From contig JADFKK010000025.1 of NCBI GenBank assembly GCA_022564995.1, positions 1-41,946 of the forward strand: a stretch of DNA of 41,946 bases, read 5' to 3'. Of this stretch, positions 1-8,747 are shown piece after piece. The stretch comes from Planctomycetota bacterium (GTDB taxonomy: Bacteria; Planctomycetota; Planctomycetia; Pirellulales; JADFKK01). Every line of letters starts with the position of its first letter. Position 1 is the stretch's first letter. Made by a program: the position numbers and the translations under genes. The notes below the pieces were generated by a model that was not told the origin of the DNA, made no database searches, and worked only from the letters and a program-made list of their open reading frames with translations.

Positions 1-3000
1 TGCGGGCGTTGCGAATGGTGAGCGTAAAGCCGTCGCCGTCGGTGATGTTATGCCAGCCATCGTTGTACTTGAAATCGAAAACCGTCTGCTGCAGCGCGTC
101 GGTCATCGCCAGCCGCTCGCCGCGGTTCGACAACTTGCCCGAGATGAACTGTCCGGCGATCAGACTCGTGGCGACGTTCGGATAGCGGGCCGTAAAGGCC
201 GCCTCGTTGCGCACGACCAGCACGTAAGCTCCCGGATCGAGCGCGGTGACGTTGCTGCCGGAGAAGTCGAAGGCGACGCCCTCGGTAAACCTCATGCCGG
301 AAAGGTCGAGCGGAATGCGGCCGACGTTTTGCAGTTCGACGAACTCATACTCGTCGTTGTCGCGCGAGTCGAAATCACTCGGGTTATAATTGATTTCCGT
401 AATCCGCAGCGCCGGCAAGCCCGGCACAATGAACGTCGAGTCGACCAGCGCGCTCCACTCGCCGCCGGTCGAGAGCACGCGGGCCTTGACCTGGGTGCTT
501 TCGAGCAGGCTGATTTTCTCACCCGTATAAACAAGTGCATCGGGGTTGACGTCGCCGCCGACTTTCCGCGGATCGCTGCCGTCGAGCGTGAAATATAGCG
601 TCCGGCTGCCGCCGGCGGTGAAATTCGAACAGGTTCCGGTCGAGTTTTCAGTGCAGAACGTGACGGCGGCCCCCGCGTAGATCGAGCCGCCGAGTTGACG
701 CACGCCATCGACGATGAACTCCGGCGCGTCGACGGCCGGGTACATCGGCGCGTTGGAACCTCCCAGCGAGCGATACCGGTTGAGCACGTTGCGGGTGCGA
801 AACGGAAAGTAGGTGTTGATCAACCGGTTACGTTCGGCAACCCACTCGCCGTTGCGAGTCAGCGGCCGGCTCTGGGTCAAATCGCCCCAGCGGGCCGATT
901 CGGCGATGATCGCCACGTCCAGTTCGTCGGCCCGGGCCATCCATAGATCGGCCGCGCCTTGCGGCGTCAGCGCGCCGTCATTGAACAGGTGTTTGTGCAG
1001 CCGGTCGGCAAACAGCAGGCGAAACTCCGCGCTGCCGTTGCGGAGCGTTTGGAACATCGTGCTGACGGGCCCGCGACTTTCGCCGGTGCGATCGCTGCTG
1101 ACGCTCTCGAGCACCCGCTCGGCGTCCCAACTGTAGATGTGCCACGCTCCGCCGGCCGAACCGCCGCCGGCGGAACGCCAGTTGTGGTGGTCCCAGTCGG
1201 CATTGGCGCCGTAGTGGTTGACGATCATGTAATCGGCCAGATTCGCCAAATCCAATCGCTCGGCGATCTGTTCGTATTCGGTCAGGCTGATTCCGCCGCT
1301 GGCCGATGTCCTGACGAGCGTGATCAGGCTGTTCCAACTGCTGGTGTTGCCGTCTTCCGCTTCGCCGCTGTTGAGGGCGTCGTAGTCGTCCTCTACGGCA
1401 TCCGCGCCGCCGTTGTAGTCGGCATAGTGGGCAGCCCGCGGCCTTTCGTGCAGATTGTAGACGCCCCAGTACAGGCCGTTGAGATACAGATGGACGTAGG
1501 TACCCTGGCCTGCGTCGACTTGGCCCATGGCCAACAGCGCGTCGCGCATCCACTGGTCGCGGATCATCGAGCCGCGGTTGCGCTGGCCCTGGTCCCAGTG
1601 AATCCACGAGTTGTTGTACATCGCCCGCAGATGCAGCGAGTCGAAGCTGTCGACCGGCGAATCCTTGAAGAGCGGATAGTCGAGCCGCCCGTCGCCGTAG
1701 ATGTCGCGAAATCGCAAGCTGAGCGAATGCTTCTTGTACGGCGTGTTGCGGCTGGCTCCGCCCTGGATTCTTAATCCGGCGTCGATCTGAAAACCGCTCG
1801 TACCGTCGGGAAAGAACATCTCGGCCGACGTGCGCCGCTCGGCCGAACCGCCGGGATTGGAAAACAATCCTCCGGAGCCGAAAATGTCGGCCTGCGCGAG
1901 TGTGAGCGAAAGTGTCGGAATCGCCACCAGCGCGTCGCGCATCTGATCGGCGTAGAGCGGATTGCCGGTCACGTCCGGGTCCATCTGGTAATCGGCACTG
2001 GTGCCGCCCCAGGAACTGGGGAAGCTGACGCGATCGTCGCTGGGTCCAACTCTCGGCGCGGTCGATTGGTCGATCACGTCGTCGAGGAACAGGTACGTCT
2101 GTGTGTCGACGTTCGAGGGAAAGAAGCTCGGCTTGAGAGCTACGGCCCGTAGCGTGGTGGTTGAATCGATCGTGATCGGCCCGGTATAGCGCCGGCCAAC
2201 GCCCTCGCCGGGCCAGGTGCCGTCCAGCGTGTAGCGAATCTCGGCGCCGTTGGTGTCGGTGCTGATTTCGACTTGAATTGGTTCATCGTAAAACCCGCGA
2301 TCGATGCTAAAGGCCGTATCGCCGACAAAGTCAACGACGCCGGCGTTGTTGGGGGCGCCCGGAGTGGGAGTGGTGAACCAGCGTACGTTGCGGTTGACGA
2401 TGCCGTAGGAGATGTCTTCGCGTTGGTTGGGAACATTGTCGAATTCGGCGGCGATGGTCACCCCGTCGGGCTTGACCAGGGCCAGGTATTCGCCGCCCGA
2501 GCCGATCTGGAAATTCGTGTGCAACTCGCCGTTGGGAGCCACCAGGTCTTTGCCCGAGGCGTAGATCAGCACTTGCCGGTTCGTGCCCAGCGGCGTGACG
2601 ACGGGCACTTCCCACTTGGTCAGGTTGTTCGGCTCGTCGGTCAGATACCAGCCCAGCAGGCCGCCCGCCGGGAGCGACGCGCCGATGTTCAGCAGTTCGA
2701 TCCAGTCGGACGGATCGCCCTCGAAGTCGACCAGCGTGTTGTTGTTGTCGGCCATGAACTCGCTGATGATCACCGCCGGGCCGATCGTCAGTTCGCGCAG
2801 CGTGTTGTCGGTGCCGACCTTGCCGCCGCTGTCGGTCGCCGTGGCCTGCACGTCGAACAGCGTCTCGGCCAGCGGCGTGAGAATCGTGTTGTTCGGCAGC
2901 AACCAGGTGCCGTCGCCGTTGTTGATCGCCGAGTAGGTGACGCCATCGACGCGGATCTCGACCGTGGCGGTCGGGTCGTCGATGGTGCCGGTCAGCGGCG

Positions 3001-4615
3001 GCCGGTGGTCTTGCGTGACCAGCGGATCGACCGTCACCACCGGAATGCGGTCGAGCGTCAACTCGTTGAGCGTTCCGTCCACGGCGACGTTGCCCGCCAC
3101 GTCGGTGGCCGTGACCCGCACGTGATAAGTTCCGTCGAGCGACAAGGCCGGCGAGATCGTGCCGGCCGGCAAGGTCCACAGACCGTTGCCGCGATTGATC
3201 GCGGAGAACTTCGTCGAGGGGAAGTTGTTGCCGACCAACTGCACGCTCACGACGGCCAGCGGATCGTCGACCGTGCCGATGAACTCCGGCGAGACCTCCT
3301 CGGTCGTTTGGGTAACCACGGTAATCACCGGCGCGATCCGATCGACCACCCAGCTTTGGGCCGCGTCGCGGACGATCGGATTGCCCGCCAAGTCGCGAAC
3401 CTGCGACTCGGACGCATCGAACCGCAGCACGTAGGTCGCATGAACTTCCGTTAGCGAAGACAAGCCTTGCAGCAAATAAGTCTGTCCGTCGATGGCACTG
3501 ATTGTGGTGCCGGCCAACGACAGCGTCTCGGGCCCTTGACCGCGATCGCGCGTAAGCACGAAGTCCGAGGTTCGCAATCCCGTCGCGTCGTCGTCGAAGG
3601 AAATCGTAACACTCGATAGCGGCGCATTGCGCGGATCAGGATCGACCGACAAAATCGCAGCCACCGGCGGCGTCGCGTCCATGGTCCACTCGACCGACGG
3701 GCCGCGGACCAGCCGCCGCACGCTAACATTATCAACCGTAAAGTCACGGGCCGTGCGGTTGGCGATAAACTGCACCGTGATGCCCTGGTCGTCCGCCTCC
3801 GTTTCAAACTCCAGCAGCAGATGTCCGTTGTCGTTTCTGTCGTAAGTTTCCGAGAACAAAAGGCCCGACGCGGGATCGCCTTTGAGCACCTGCAGCTTGA
3901 TGTCGGTCCGGCTAACCTCTTCGACCACCCGCTGCGTGAAGAGATCGAATTCCAACTGGTAAGTCGTCAGCGGAGCCGTGTTGAATCCTTGTCGGATTTT
4001 CGCGGACGCAGCCCCCTCCGGCATGTTCGGGTCGAGCAGCGTGCCGGGATGCGAGCTGATCACGCGGGCCACGCCGTCGCCGGGGCTTTCTTGTTGCCAA
4101 ATGACGCCGCCGTTCGGAAACAACCAACCCGCGAGATTATTCGATCCGCCGCCAGCCGTGTCGAACGAACCGTTGGCGATCAACTCCGGCCCCAAGCCGG
4201 TGCCCTCGAACGCAAGCGGCTGGCCCTGCGCGTCTTTGATGCCCGAGTTGACCACGTCGAGCGTAAATTGATAATCACCGTCGTCGCCGGTCAGCGAGGC
4301 GATGTTGCTCAGCGTGAACGACCGGTTGCCCACGTCCGTCAACTGCGCCACGCCCGCCAGATCGATCCGCCGCACTCCCGCGTCGCCGTCGATCGTAAGA
4401 ATCAGATCGCCCACGTCGAACCCCGAGACCGCTTCGCTAAACTCAATCTCGACCCGATCGAGCGCCTCGTTACGAAACTGCGGCAGCACCGGCTCAATCG
4501 CCACCGTCGCCGCCAACATCTGCCGCGCCTCGAGCTGCTCCAGCCTACAGTGCTTACCACTGTGCCAGCCCCGTAAGTCGCCAGCCCGAGCCTTTTTTTT
4601 CTTGCGCTGAATCAT
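1..4615 (-). CDS. Exported CotH-kinase / lamin-tail-domain protein, 3' end beyond the window
   Basis: A single reading frame stays open from the ATG at 4615 to the left edge (about 1538 codons), so the C-terminus is missing. About 25 residues in is the motif RLEQLEARQMLAATV, which resembles the LEPRxLL-type N-terminal motif of planctomycete exported proteins. An Ig-like/carbohydrate-binding-like region follows, then bacterial Ig-like repeats (about residues 425-610), a lamin-tail domain (about 620-720), a chitobiase C-terminal-like segment (about 760-835, EIRYTLDGTWP), a CotH kinase-like domain (about 885-1170, with GLYWGVYNLHERP and DWDHHNW), a second chitobiase-like segment (LYFTLDGSDPR) and a second lamin-tail domain (EITEINYNP-like start) that reaches the edge. 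CotH proteins are atypical protein kinases; here the domain probably acts outside the cell, but the substrate is unknown. The start is supported by its position just ahead of the motif. The reading frame and domain order are clear; the function is inferred from family. Confidence 0.9.
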   Translation of the reverse strand, partial: MIQRKKKKARAGDLRGWHSGKHCRLEQLEARQMLAATVAIEPVLPQFRNEALDRVEIEFSEAVSGFDVGDLILTIDGDAGVRRIDLAGVAQLTDVGNRSFTLSNIASLTGDDGDYQFTLDVVNSGIKDAQGQPLAFEGTGLGPELIANGSFDTAGGGSNNLAGWLFPNGGVIWQQESPGDGVARVISSHPGTLLDPNMPEGAASAKIRQGFNTAPLTTYQLEFDLFTQRVVEEVSRTDIKLQVLKGDPASGLLFSETYDRNDNGHLLLEFETEADDQGITVQFIANRTARDFTVDNVSVRRLVRGPSVEWTMDATPPVAAILSVDPDPRNAPLSSVTISFDDDATGLRTSDFVLTRDRGQGPETLSLAGTTISAIDGQTYLLQGLSSLTEVHATYVLRFDASESQVRDLAGNPIVRDAAQSWVVDRIAPVITVVTQTTEEVSPEFIGTVDDPLAVVSVQLVGNNFPSTKFSAINRGNGLWTLPAGTISPALSLDGTYHVRVTATDVAGNVAVDGTLNELTLDRIPVVTVDPLVTQDHRPPLTGTIDDPTATVEIRVDGVTYSAINNGDGTWLLPNNTILTPLAETLFDVQATATDSGGKVGTDNTLRELTIGPAVIISEFMADNNNTLVDFEGDPSDWIELLNIGASLPAGGLLGWYLTDEPNNLTKWEVPVVTPLGTNRQVLIYASGKDLVAPNGELHTNFQIGSGGEYLALVKPDGVTIAAEFDNVPNQREDISYGIVNRNVRWFTTPTPGAPNNAGVVDFVGDTAFSIDRGFYDEPIQVEISTDTNGAEIRYTLDGTWPGEGVGRRYTGPITIDSTTTLRAVALKPSFFPSNVDTQTYLFLDDVIDQSTAPRVGPSDDRVSFPSSWGGTSADYQMDPDVTGNPLYADQMRDALVAIPTLSLTLAQADIFGSGGLFSNPGGSAERRTSAEMFFPDGTSGFQIDAGLRIQGGASRNTPYKKHSLSLRFRDIYGDGRLDYPLFKDSPVDSFDSLHLRAMYNNSWIHWDQGQRNRGSMIRDQWMRDALLAMGQVDAGQGTYVHLYLNGLYWGVYNLHERPRAAHYADYNGGADAVEDDYDALNSGEAEDGNTSSWNSLITLVRTSASGGISLTEYEQIAERLDLANLADYMIVNHYGANADWDHHNWRSAGGGSAGGAWHIYSWDAERVLESVSSDRTGESRGPVSTMFQTLRNGSAEFRLLFADRLHKHLFNDGALTPQGAADLWMARADELDVAIIAESARWGDLTQSRPLTRNGEWVAERNRLINTYFPFRTRNVLNRYRSLGGSNAPMYPAVDAPEFIVDGVRQLGGSIYAGAAVTFCTENSTGTCSNFTAGGSRTLYFTLDGSDPRKVGGDVNPDALVYTGEKISLLESTQVKARVLSTGGEWSALVDSTFIVPGLPALRITEINYNPSDFDSRDNDEYEFVELQNVGRIPLDLSGMRFTEGVAFDFSGSNVTALDPGAYVLVVRNEAAFTARYPNVATSLIAGQFISGKLSNRGERLAMTDALQQTVFDFKYNDGWHNITDGDGFTLTIRNAR

Positions 4616-4773
4616 TGCTAATCCGTTCCCAAAGCAATTGTCGTTGCCTATTAAATCGAACCGCACACCACCGCCCAGCCTATCCGATCCGGCAAGAGAA
4701 GTCACGCAAATTATCAAAATAAACTACCCAAAATCGCGGCCCCAGTTTCGATTCCGCCGTTTCCGCTTGCGAC

Positions 4774-4807
4774 TTGACAACCATGCAGGCATCTGCAATT
4801 ATAGATG
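4774..4807 (+). promoter_or_regulatory. Likely promoter with overlapping inverted repeat upstream of the Rrf2 gene
   Basis: A perfect -35 TTGACA lies at 4774-4779. An A/T-rich -10 candidate (ATTATA, 4798-4803, spacing 18) lies inside an imperfect palindrome, CATCT-N8-AGATG at 4790-4807, in which 7 of 9 positions pair. This is where an Rrf2 repressor would be expected to bind and autoregulate. The half-site order is the reverse of the enterobacterial NsrR consensus, so I do not call it an NsrR box. Confidence 0.5.
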
Positions 4808-4841
4808 TAAAGGTCCGTTTATCCTGTTTTGGAGCTGCGAG

Positions 4842-5300
4842 ATGATTTCCCAAACTGCCGAATATGCGCTGCGGGCGATCGTTTACTTGGGAAATCAGGC
4901 AGGTGAGGCGTGTACGACGGCGCAACTTGCCGGCGAAATTGATGCCCCGCCAAGCTACTTGGCCAAAGTCATGAAAGGGCTCGGCCGTGCGGGGATCGTC
5001 GGCTCGCGCCGTGGATTGCACGGTGGGTTCACGCTCTCCCGAGATCCGAACGACGTAACGCTCTTGGAGGTCGTCAATGCGGTCGACGCGTTTCATCGCA
5101 TCCGCAACTGCCCGCTCGGCCGATTGGCCCATCAGAGTGGACTTTGCCCGCTTCATCGGAGAATGGATGACGTGATGGCGGCGGCCGAGAAGTCACTCCA
5201 GCGCACCACGATCGGAGAGCTTCTCGAAGAGCCGGGCCTGCTTTGCACCGTGCCCTGCATTGCCGAGCCGGTTGTTCTCGAAAGTGAGGCAGCTTTGTAG
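4842..5300 (+). CDS. Rrf2-family transcriptional regulator with two of three cluster cysteines
   Basis: A 152-residue protein starting MISQTAEYALRAIVYLG, the usual Rrf2 opening, with a winged helix containing SYLAKVMKGLGRAGIV and the wing GLHGGFTL. Rrf2 proteins (IscR, NsrR, RirA, CymR) sense Fe-S cluster state, nitric oxide or cysteine. The cluster loop keeps Cys90 and Cys102 (CPLG...LCPLH) but the middle cysteine of IscR/NsrR is absent. Two further cysteines sit near the C-terminus (LLCTVPC). GGAG at 4831-4834, seven bases upstream of the ATG, fixes this start over in-frame codons further upstream. The radical SAM gene follows after 25 bases, so the two are probably co-transcribed, and the regulator likely responds to iron, redox or NO status. 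The family is secure; the ligand is inferred. Confidence 0.88.
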   Translation: MISQTAEYALRAIVYLGNQAGEACTTAQLAGEIDAPPSYLAKVMKGLGRAGIVGSRRGLHGGFTLSRDPNDVTLLEVVNAVDAFHRIRNCPLGRLAHQSGLCPLHRRMDDVMAAAEKSLQRTTIGELLEEPGLLCTVPCIAEPVVLESEAAL

Positions 5301-5325
5301 TTTGTCGAATTACGGAGATGTTCGC

Positions 5326-6465
5326 ATGATTCAACGGACGCAGCACGAAACGATGGGCTTCTCGAGCTACACCCGAGATGACTTTGCCGTCAGTCCTCTG
5401 ATGTTCTACTTCGAAGTCACGCAGGCCTGCGATTTGGTTTGCAAACATTGCCGGGCATCGGCGCAGGAATGCTCGCATCCTGCGGAACTGACGACAGCGC
5501 AGTCGAAGGCGTTGATCGATCAGATCGCCACGTTCCCTCGCAAGCCACACTTGGTCCTCACCGGCGGCGATCCGTTGAAGCGAAATGACATCTTTGACTT
5601 GATTCGCCACGCCGTGGCGGCCGGTTTGCAGGTCGCGCTAACGCCGTCCGCAACACCGTTGGCAACGCGCGAGGCGCTCGAGGCGGCCAAAGAGGCCGGA
5701 GTCGGCAGCTTGGGGATCAGCCTCGACGGCGTCGATGCGAAGACACACGATGCGTTTCGCGGTTGGGAAGGGAGCTTCGACCGCACGCTACGAATGTTGA
5801 GCGACGTGCGAAAACTGAGGTTGCCGGTGCAGATCAACACGACGATCACGCGCCGCAACTTTCACCAGATCGACGACATGGCGACGTTACTTTCTACACA
5901 AGGCATCGCGATGTGGTCGGTCTTCTTTTTGATTCCCGTCGGACGCGGGATCGACGAAGAGCGGATTGCGCCCCAGCAGTACGAGCAGGTTTTCGAGCGG
6001 TTATGGATTCAAGCCGGCCGCCAGCCATACGGCATCAAGACGACCGAGGCCCCCCACTACCGGCGCTTTGTCTTGCAACGCAAAGGCGATCCGCTGGCCG
6101 GGCCGGCTGCCGGTCAACACCCGTCGCGAAACCGCCGCCATCGCGCGCCGTTGGGGGTTCGCGACGGCAACGGCATCATGTTCGTCGGCCATACCGGCGA
6201 GATCTTTCCGGCCGGTTTCTTGCCGGTGGAATGCGGGCGTTTCCCACAAGACTCAGTGGTCGAGGCGTATCAGAAACATCCGACGTTCCTCGCGCTGCGC
6301 GACCCCGATCGGTTCCTGGGCGATTGCGGCATCTGCGAATACCGCCACGTCTGCGGCGGCAGCCGAAGCCGCGCTTATAGCGTCAGCGGCGATCCGCTAG
6401 CCGCCGAACCAGATTGCACCTACGAGCCGGGACAGATTCCGATGGCTGAACTGGGCGTGAAATGA
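5326..6465 (+). CDS. Radical SAM/SPASM protein related to heme-synthesis AhbD/NirJ-type enzymes
   Basis: A 379-residue protein. The radical SAM signature is CDLVCKHC near residue 31, followed by the glycine-rich LTGGDP motif and later SLDGVDAKTHD. The C-terminus carries a SPASM-type cysteine motif (CGICEYRHVCGGSRSRAY plus a final Cys), which normally binds auxiliary 4Fe-4S clusters. The overall pattern matches the TIGR04053-type family, relatives of enzymes that decarboxylate or modify heme precursors and peptides. The ATG at 5326 is chosen because GGAG at 5314-5317 precedes it; the longer in-frame start at 5260 lies inside the Rrf2 gene. Pairing with an Fe-S-type Rrf2 regulator fits an oxygen-sensitive, iron-dependent enzyme. 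The substrate cannot be read from the sequence. Confidence 0.85.
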   Translation: MIQRTQHETMGFSSYTRDDFAVSPLMFYFEVTQACDLVCKHCRASAQECSHPAELTTAQSKALIDQIATFPRKPHLVLTGGDPLKRNDIFDLIRHAVAAGLQVALTPSATPLATREALEAAKEAGVGSLGISLDGVDAKTHDAFRGWEGSFDRTLRMLSDVRKLRLPVQINTTITRRNFHQIDDMATLLSTQGIAMWSVFFLIPVGRGIDEERIAPQQYEQVFERLWIQAGRQPYGIKTTEAPHYRRFVLQRKGDPLAGPAAGQHPSRNRRHRAPLGVRDGNGIMFVGHTGEIFPAGFLPVECGRFPQDSVVEAYQKHPTFLALRDPDRFLGDCGICEYRHVCGGSRSRAYSVSGDPLAAEPDCTYEPGQIPMAELGVK

Positions 6466-6848
6466 TAATGGACCCGCATTGTGTCCTGTCCTCGGTCAGT
6501 CGAAAGCGGCGTGGGCCTTTGACGTGTCACCAGCGGGTGGGACGATGGCGAGCAGTTGTCCGCCGGATTTCGACGCCGATTGGTCCAGCCCAACCTCGCC
6601 GAAGACGATCGCTTCTAACGCCCGCAGGTCGGTGTGCGAGATCGGCCGGTTGTTTTTCAATCGCCAGATGGTTCAGTGCGTCTCGTGGTCCCGAATGAAT
6701 TTCTGCATTTTGAGGTGATAGTTTTTCAGCCGCGGGGCGTTAGCCCCCGGTTGTCGTCGCCTCGTCAGAAAACAAAGTAGCAGCGGCCCATTCACCAGCC
6801 CGACGCGCAAGTTTTGAAGTTGCGCTATCGGCGTTTTCCTGCTGTGAA
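6466..6848. other. Intergenic stretch with HsdR scrap and a dispersed repeat
   Basis: Apart from the HsdR remnant, this stretch holds the 19-base repeat AGCCGCGGGGCGTTAGCCC at 6728-6746. It matches 18 of 19 bases of the reverse complement of 41268-41286. No intact gene is seen. The plus-strand open frames here are antisense to the HsdR scrap and have no recognisable content. Confidence 0.6.
6496..6708 (-). pseudogene. HsdR (type I restriction) C-terminal remnant
   Basis: The translation contains QKFIRDHETH, a TGA stop at 6673-6675, then TIWRLKNNRPISHTDLRALE. This matches the EcoEI-type HsdR C-terminal pattern (F-x-R-x-H-x-x-H-x-x-I-x-x-L-R-x-N-x-P-x-T-x-x-D-L-x-x-L-E). Everything upstream (helicase, nuclease) is missing. 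After FGEVGLDQ the similarity fades until a stop at 6496. It is clearly non-functional. It lies on the same strand as the HsdM scrap at 28072-28308, and the mobile element sits between the two. Confidence 0.65.
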
Positions 6849-7862
6849 TCAAGCGCGAACAAAAAAAACCGACCCTCGCTCAAACTTGGAACGAGCACGT
6901 TTTCGCTTCGGTGGGCTGATAAAAGACAAGTCCACCCGCTCGATACAGGCCCCCAGGGCTTCTCTGGCGACGGCCGGCGTCGGGGACGTGATGTTCTCCC
7001 GAATCTGATGCAGCCGGCCTATGACCTGCTCTACACTTCGCTGGGCTTCGTCCTCGGGGCACGCCGCCGACGTATGGCGTTTTGCGGGTCACGCGGCTCG
7101 TCAGCTTTTTCTGGACGGCCTCCCAATCCTTCACTGAGACGATTGCCGGGCACTTCACAATGACCCAGTCCGCCTCGTCTTTGAGCGACCGCGCGCCGGG
7201 GCTGTCAATCACTTCCCCGCCCGAAACGGTCTTGAACGATCCGCACAGTCGCCCCCACGTCGCCTCCCCCTTGTACGCATGTCGCACAAGAATGTTGCGG
7301 ACACTCCCATAGTTCCACTTGCCGCCGTTGGGCGAAGGGATGCCGCGGCGGTTCAATTCCAGGGCGATTGCCCGACCGCTGGTATCCGTTTCGAGATACA
7401 GCCGATAGATCAGCTTGACGGTTTCGACCTCTTGCTTGTCGCCCAGCGCGAGTGTCCCGCCCTTGCGGTATTCGGGGTCGCGAAACTTTTTCTTGTAAGC
7501 GTAGCACGCCACCGCTGGCCACTCGCCACGCTTGGCCGCGAGGTGAAACGCATTCGAGTTTCGATGGGCTCTTCGCGCGTGAGCCGAGATAGCTCCGAAC
7601 AGAATAGCACGTCGAAGCGGCCGTCGTCGGCATCGCGCATCATGCGTTGGAAGTCCGGTCGATTGCCCGATGCGGTCCCGCTGATGGCATGGTCCGCGTA
7701 CTGTTCCACCAAGTCGGCGGTTTTGTACTCGGGAATGTAGTCAATGTCGGCTTGCTGTCGCTCCGGCGAATCCTCTTGCTTGTCACTCGACATGCGGATG
7801 TAGGTCGCCCCGCGAAGCTTCGCTGTCGACTTGCGTTTTCGTTTCTTGGCTGTTGCAATCAC
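6849..7862 (-). pseudogene. Large serine recombinase (integrase), broken by deletions and frameshifts
   Basis: The N-terminal resolvase domain starts at 7862 (GATYIRMSSDKQEDSPERQQ, with the catalytic-serine region, then HAISGT and LFCSELSRLTRE). It stops abruptly near 7575. The frame then shifts and coding resumes with FHLAAKRGEWPAVACYAYKK and a Recombinase domain (GDKQEVETVKLIYRLYLETD, GIPSPNGGKWNYGSVRNIL). The usual 80-90 residues between these domains are missing. After RKTPYVGG near 7080 the zinc-ribbon and most of the coiled coil are also missing. The C-terminal tail (SVEQVIGRLHQIRENI, KRKRARSKFERG) resumes in another frame and ends at the stop at 6849. The gene therefore has at least two internal deletions with frame changes. 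It starts with a 4-base ATGA overlap to the 53-residue gene upstream. Confidence 0.85.
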
Positions 7863-8020
7863 TTGGATTTTCCCTTCGTGGTTTCGGATTCGGATTGTTG
7901 CTTGTCGTAATCCTCAATCAGCAGCGTCGTAATCGCCTCGACGGCCTCTTGCGAAAGCTGGACGTCGGGATTCACAGCTTCCCACACTGGCTCCGTCCCC
8001 TTCGGTTTCGCCTTGCTCAT
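7859..8020 (-). CDS. 53-residue protein upstream of the recombinase; paralogue of 19842-20003
   Basis: Starts MSKAKPKGTEPVWEAVNP. The ATG at 8020 is preceded by an AGGGGA-like ribosome site; the longer frame start at 8086 has no such site. The gene overlaps the recombinase start by four bases. It has the same length as the protein encoded at 19842-20003 and shares its layout: a basic/proline start, EP-x-WEA-x-N, a predicted helix ending LLIE, then a charged tail. No domain is recognised. Position suggests a small partner or regulator of the adjacent DNA-binding gene. The function is unknown. Confidence 0.55.
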   Translation of the reverse strand: MSKAKPKGTEPVWEAVNPDVQLSQEAVEAITTLLIEDYDKQQSESETTKGKSK

Positions 8021-8198
8021 GTGATTCCCCTTGGTTGTAGTTGATGATTTCGAGAATGAGTCCCGCCAGCCGATGCGCCCCGACATTCACGACGCGGCGA
8101 GTTGCCTCTAATTAAAAGAATGGTTGCATCGTGCAACCTTTAGTTGCACGCCCCTTCCGTTTCCCCACCGCGCGTCCATTCGCAGCGGGGCGGTAAAA

Positions 8199-8360
8199 TT
8201 ATGCCCGGTCAATCGCCGGCTCCACGGCCAGAATGACCACCGTATCGTCTGCCGAGGTGTAGCTCTCGGCCTCATCCAGCGACAAGCCTTGATAGAGAAT
8301 CTCGCCCAGCACGCCGTCGGTTTTGCGGCATGTGGCGAAGTGGTTGGCTTTCGTTCGCAC
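8199..8360 (-). CDS. Small hypothetical protein (53 residues)
   Basis: The coding-like part runs from a GTG at 8360 (VRTKANHFATCRKTDGVLGE) to a TAA at 8199 (ending VVILAVEPAIDRA). GGGAGA seven bases upstream supports the GTG start; the longer frame to 8489 is low-complexity and less protein-like. It contains one cysteine, a GEILYQGLSLDEAE helix and a hydrophobic strand at the end. I do not recognise a family. It lies between the type IIG enzyme and the small recombinase-linked gene, all on the same strand. Confidence 0.45.
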   Translation of the reverse strand: MRTKANHFATCRKTDGVLGEILYQGLSLDEAESYTSADDTVVILAVEPAIDRA

Positions 8361-8747
8361 GATGGATTCTCCCTTGCTTGAAACTGCCCGCCGGCGATTC
8401 GCACCGGCCGAGCACGAAAAAGAAACTACAGCGGTCCCTCGAAATAGACACGCGGACCCAGCGCAGAAACTGCGGTTGTCGATTCGCACGATGCAAACGA
8501 AAATGGCAGATAGCCATGATGCTGCCCTGCTGGTTAGGGTCGCTTGTGGTTAGGGCCGCGACGGGTGTTTCACGCACCCTCGCGGCTCGTTTTGATTGTA
8601 GCGGATTTGGACGTGGGGCGTCAAATTCTGGCGGCGTCGACGGATCAGAACTATCCGACGCCGCATGGATTCTCGCCGGACGGTTTCCAAGTTCGATACG
8701 CCGACGGCACGCGAGGCTTTCTATCTTGTAGAGCGTCGTTGCGATTG
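8361..8747. other. Gap between small gene and type IIG enzyme
   Basis: No convincing gene. It contains a stem-loop at 8555-8586 (GCCGCGA/TCGCGGC outer stem, one bulged base, GGGTG/CACCC inner stem, seven-base loop). A T-rich stretch follows on the plus strand only, so it is a weak candidate terminator for the minus-strand enzyme gene that ends at 8748. A frame beginning MAICHFRLHRAN (minus, about 8520) is open but unrecognised. Confidence 0.4.

Noticed and set aside
50..3454. Plus-strand open frames, including one of 393 codons
   Set aside because: They lie opposite the CotH/lamin-tail gene, whose minus-strand translation has clear domains across the whole interval. The plus frames are valine/arginine-rich shadows.
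4790..4807. NsrR binding site
   Set aside because: The half-sites are in the opposite order to the known NsrR palindrome, so only a generic inverted repeat is reported.
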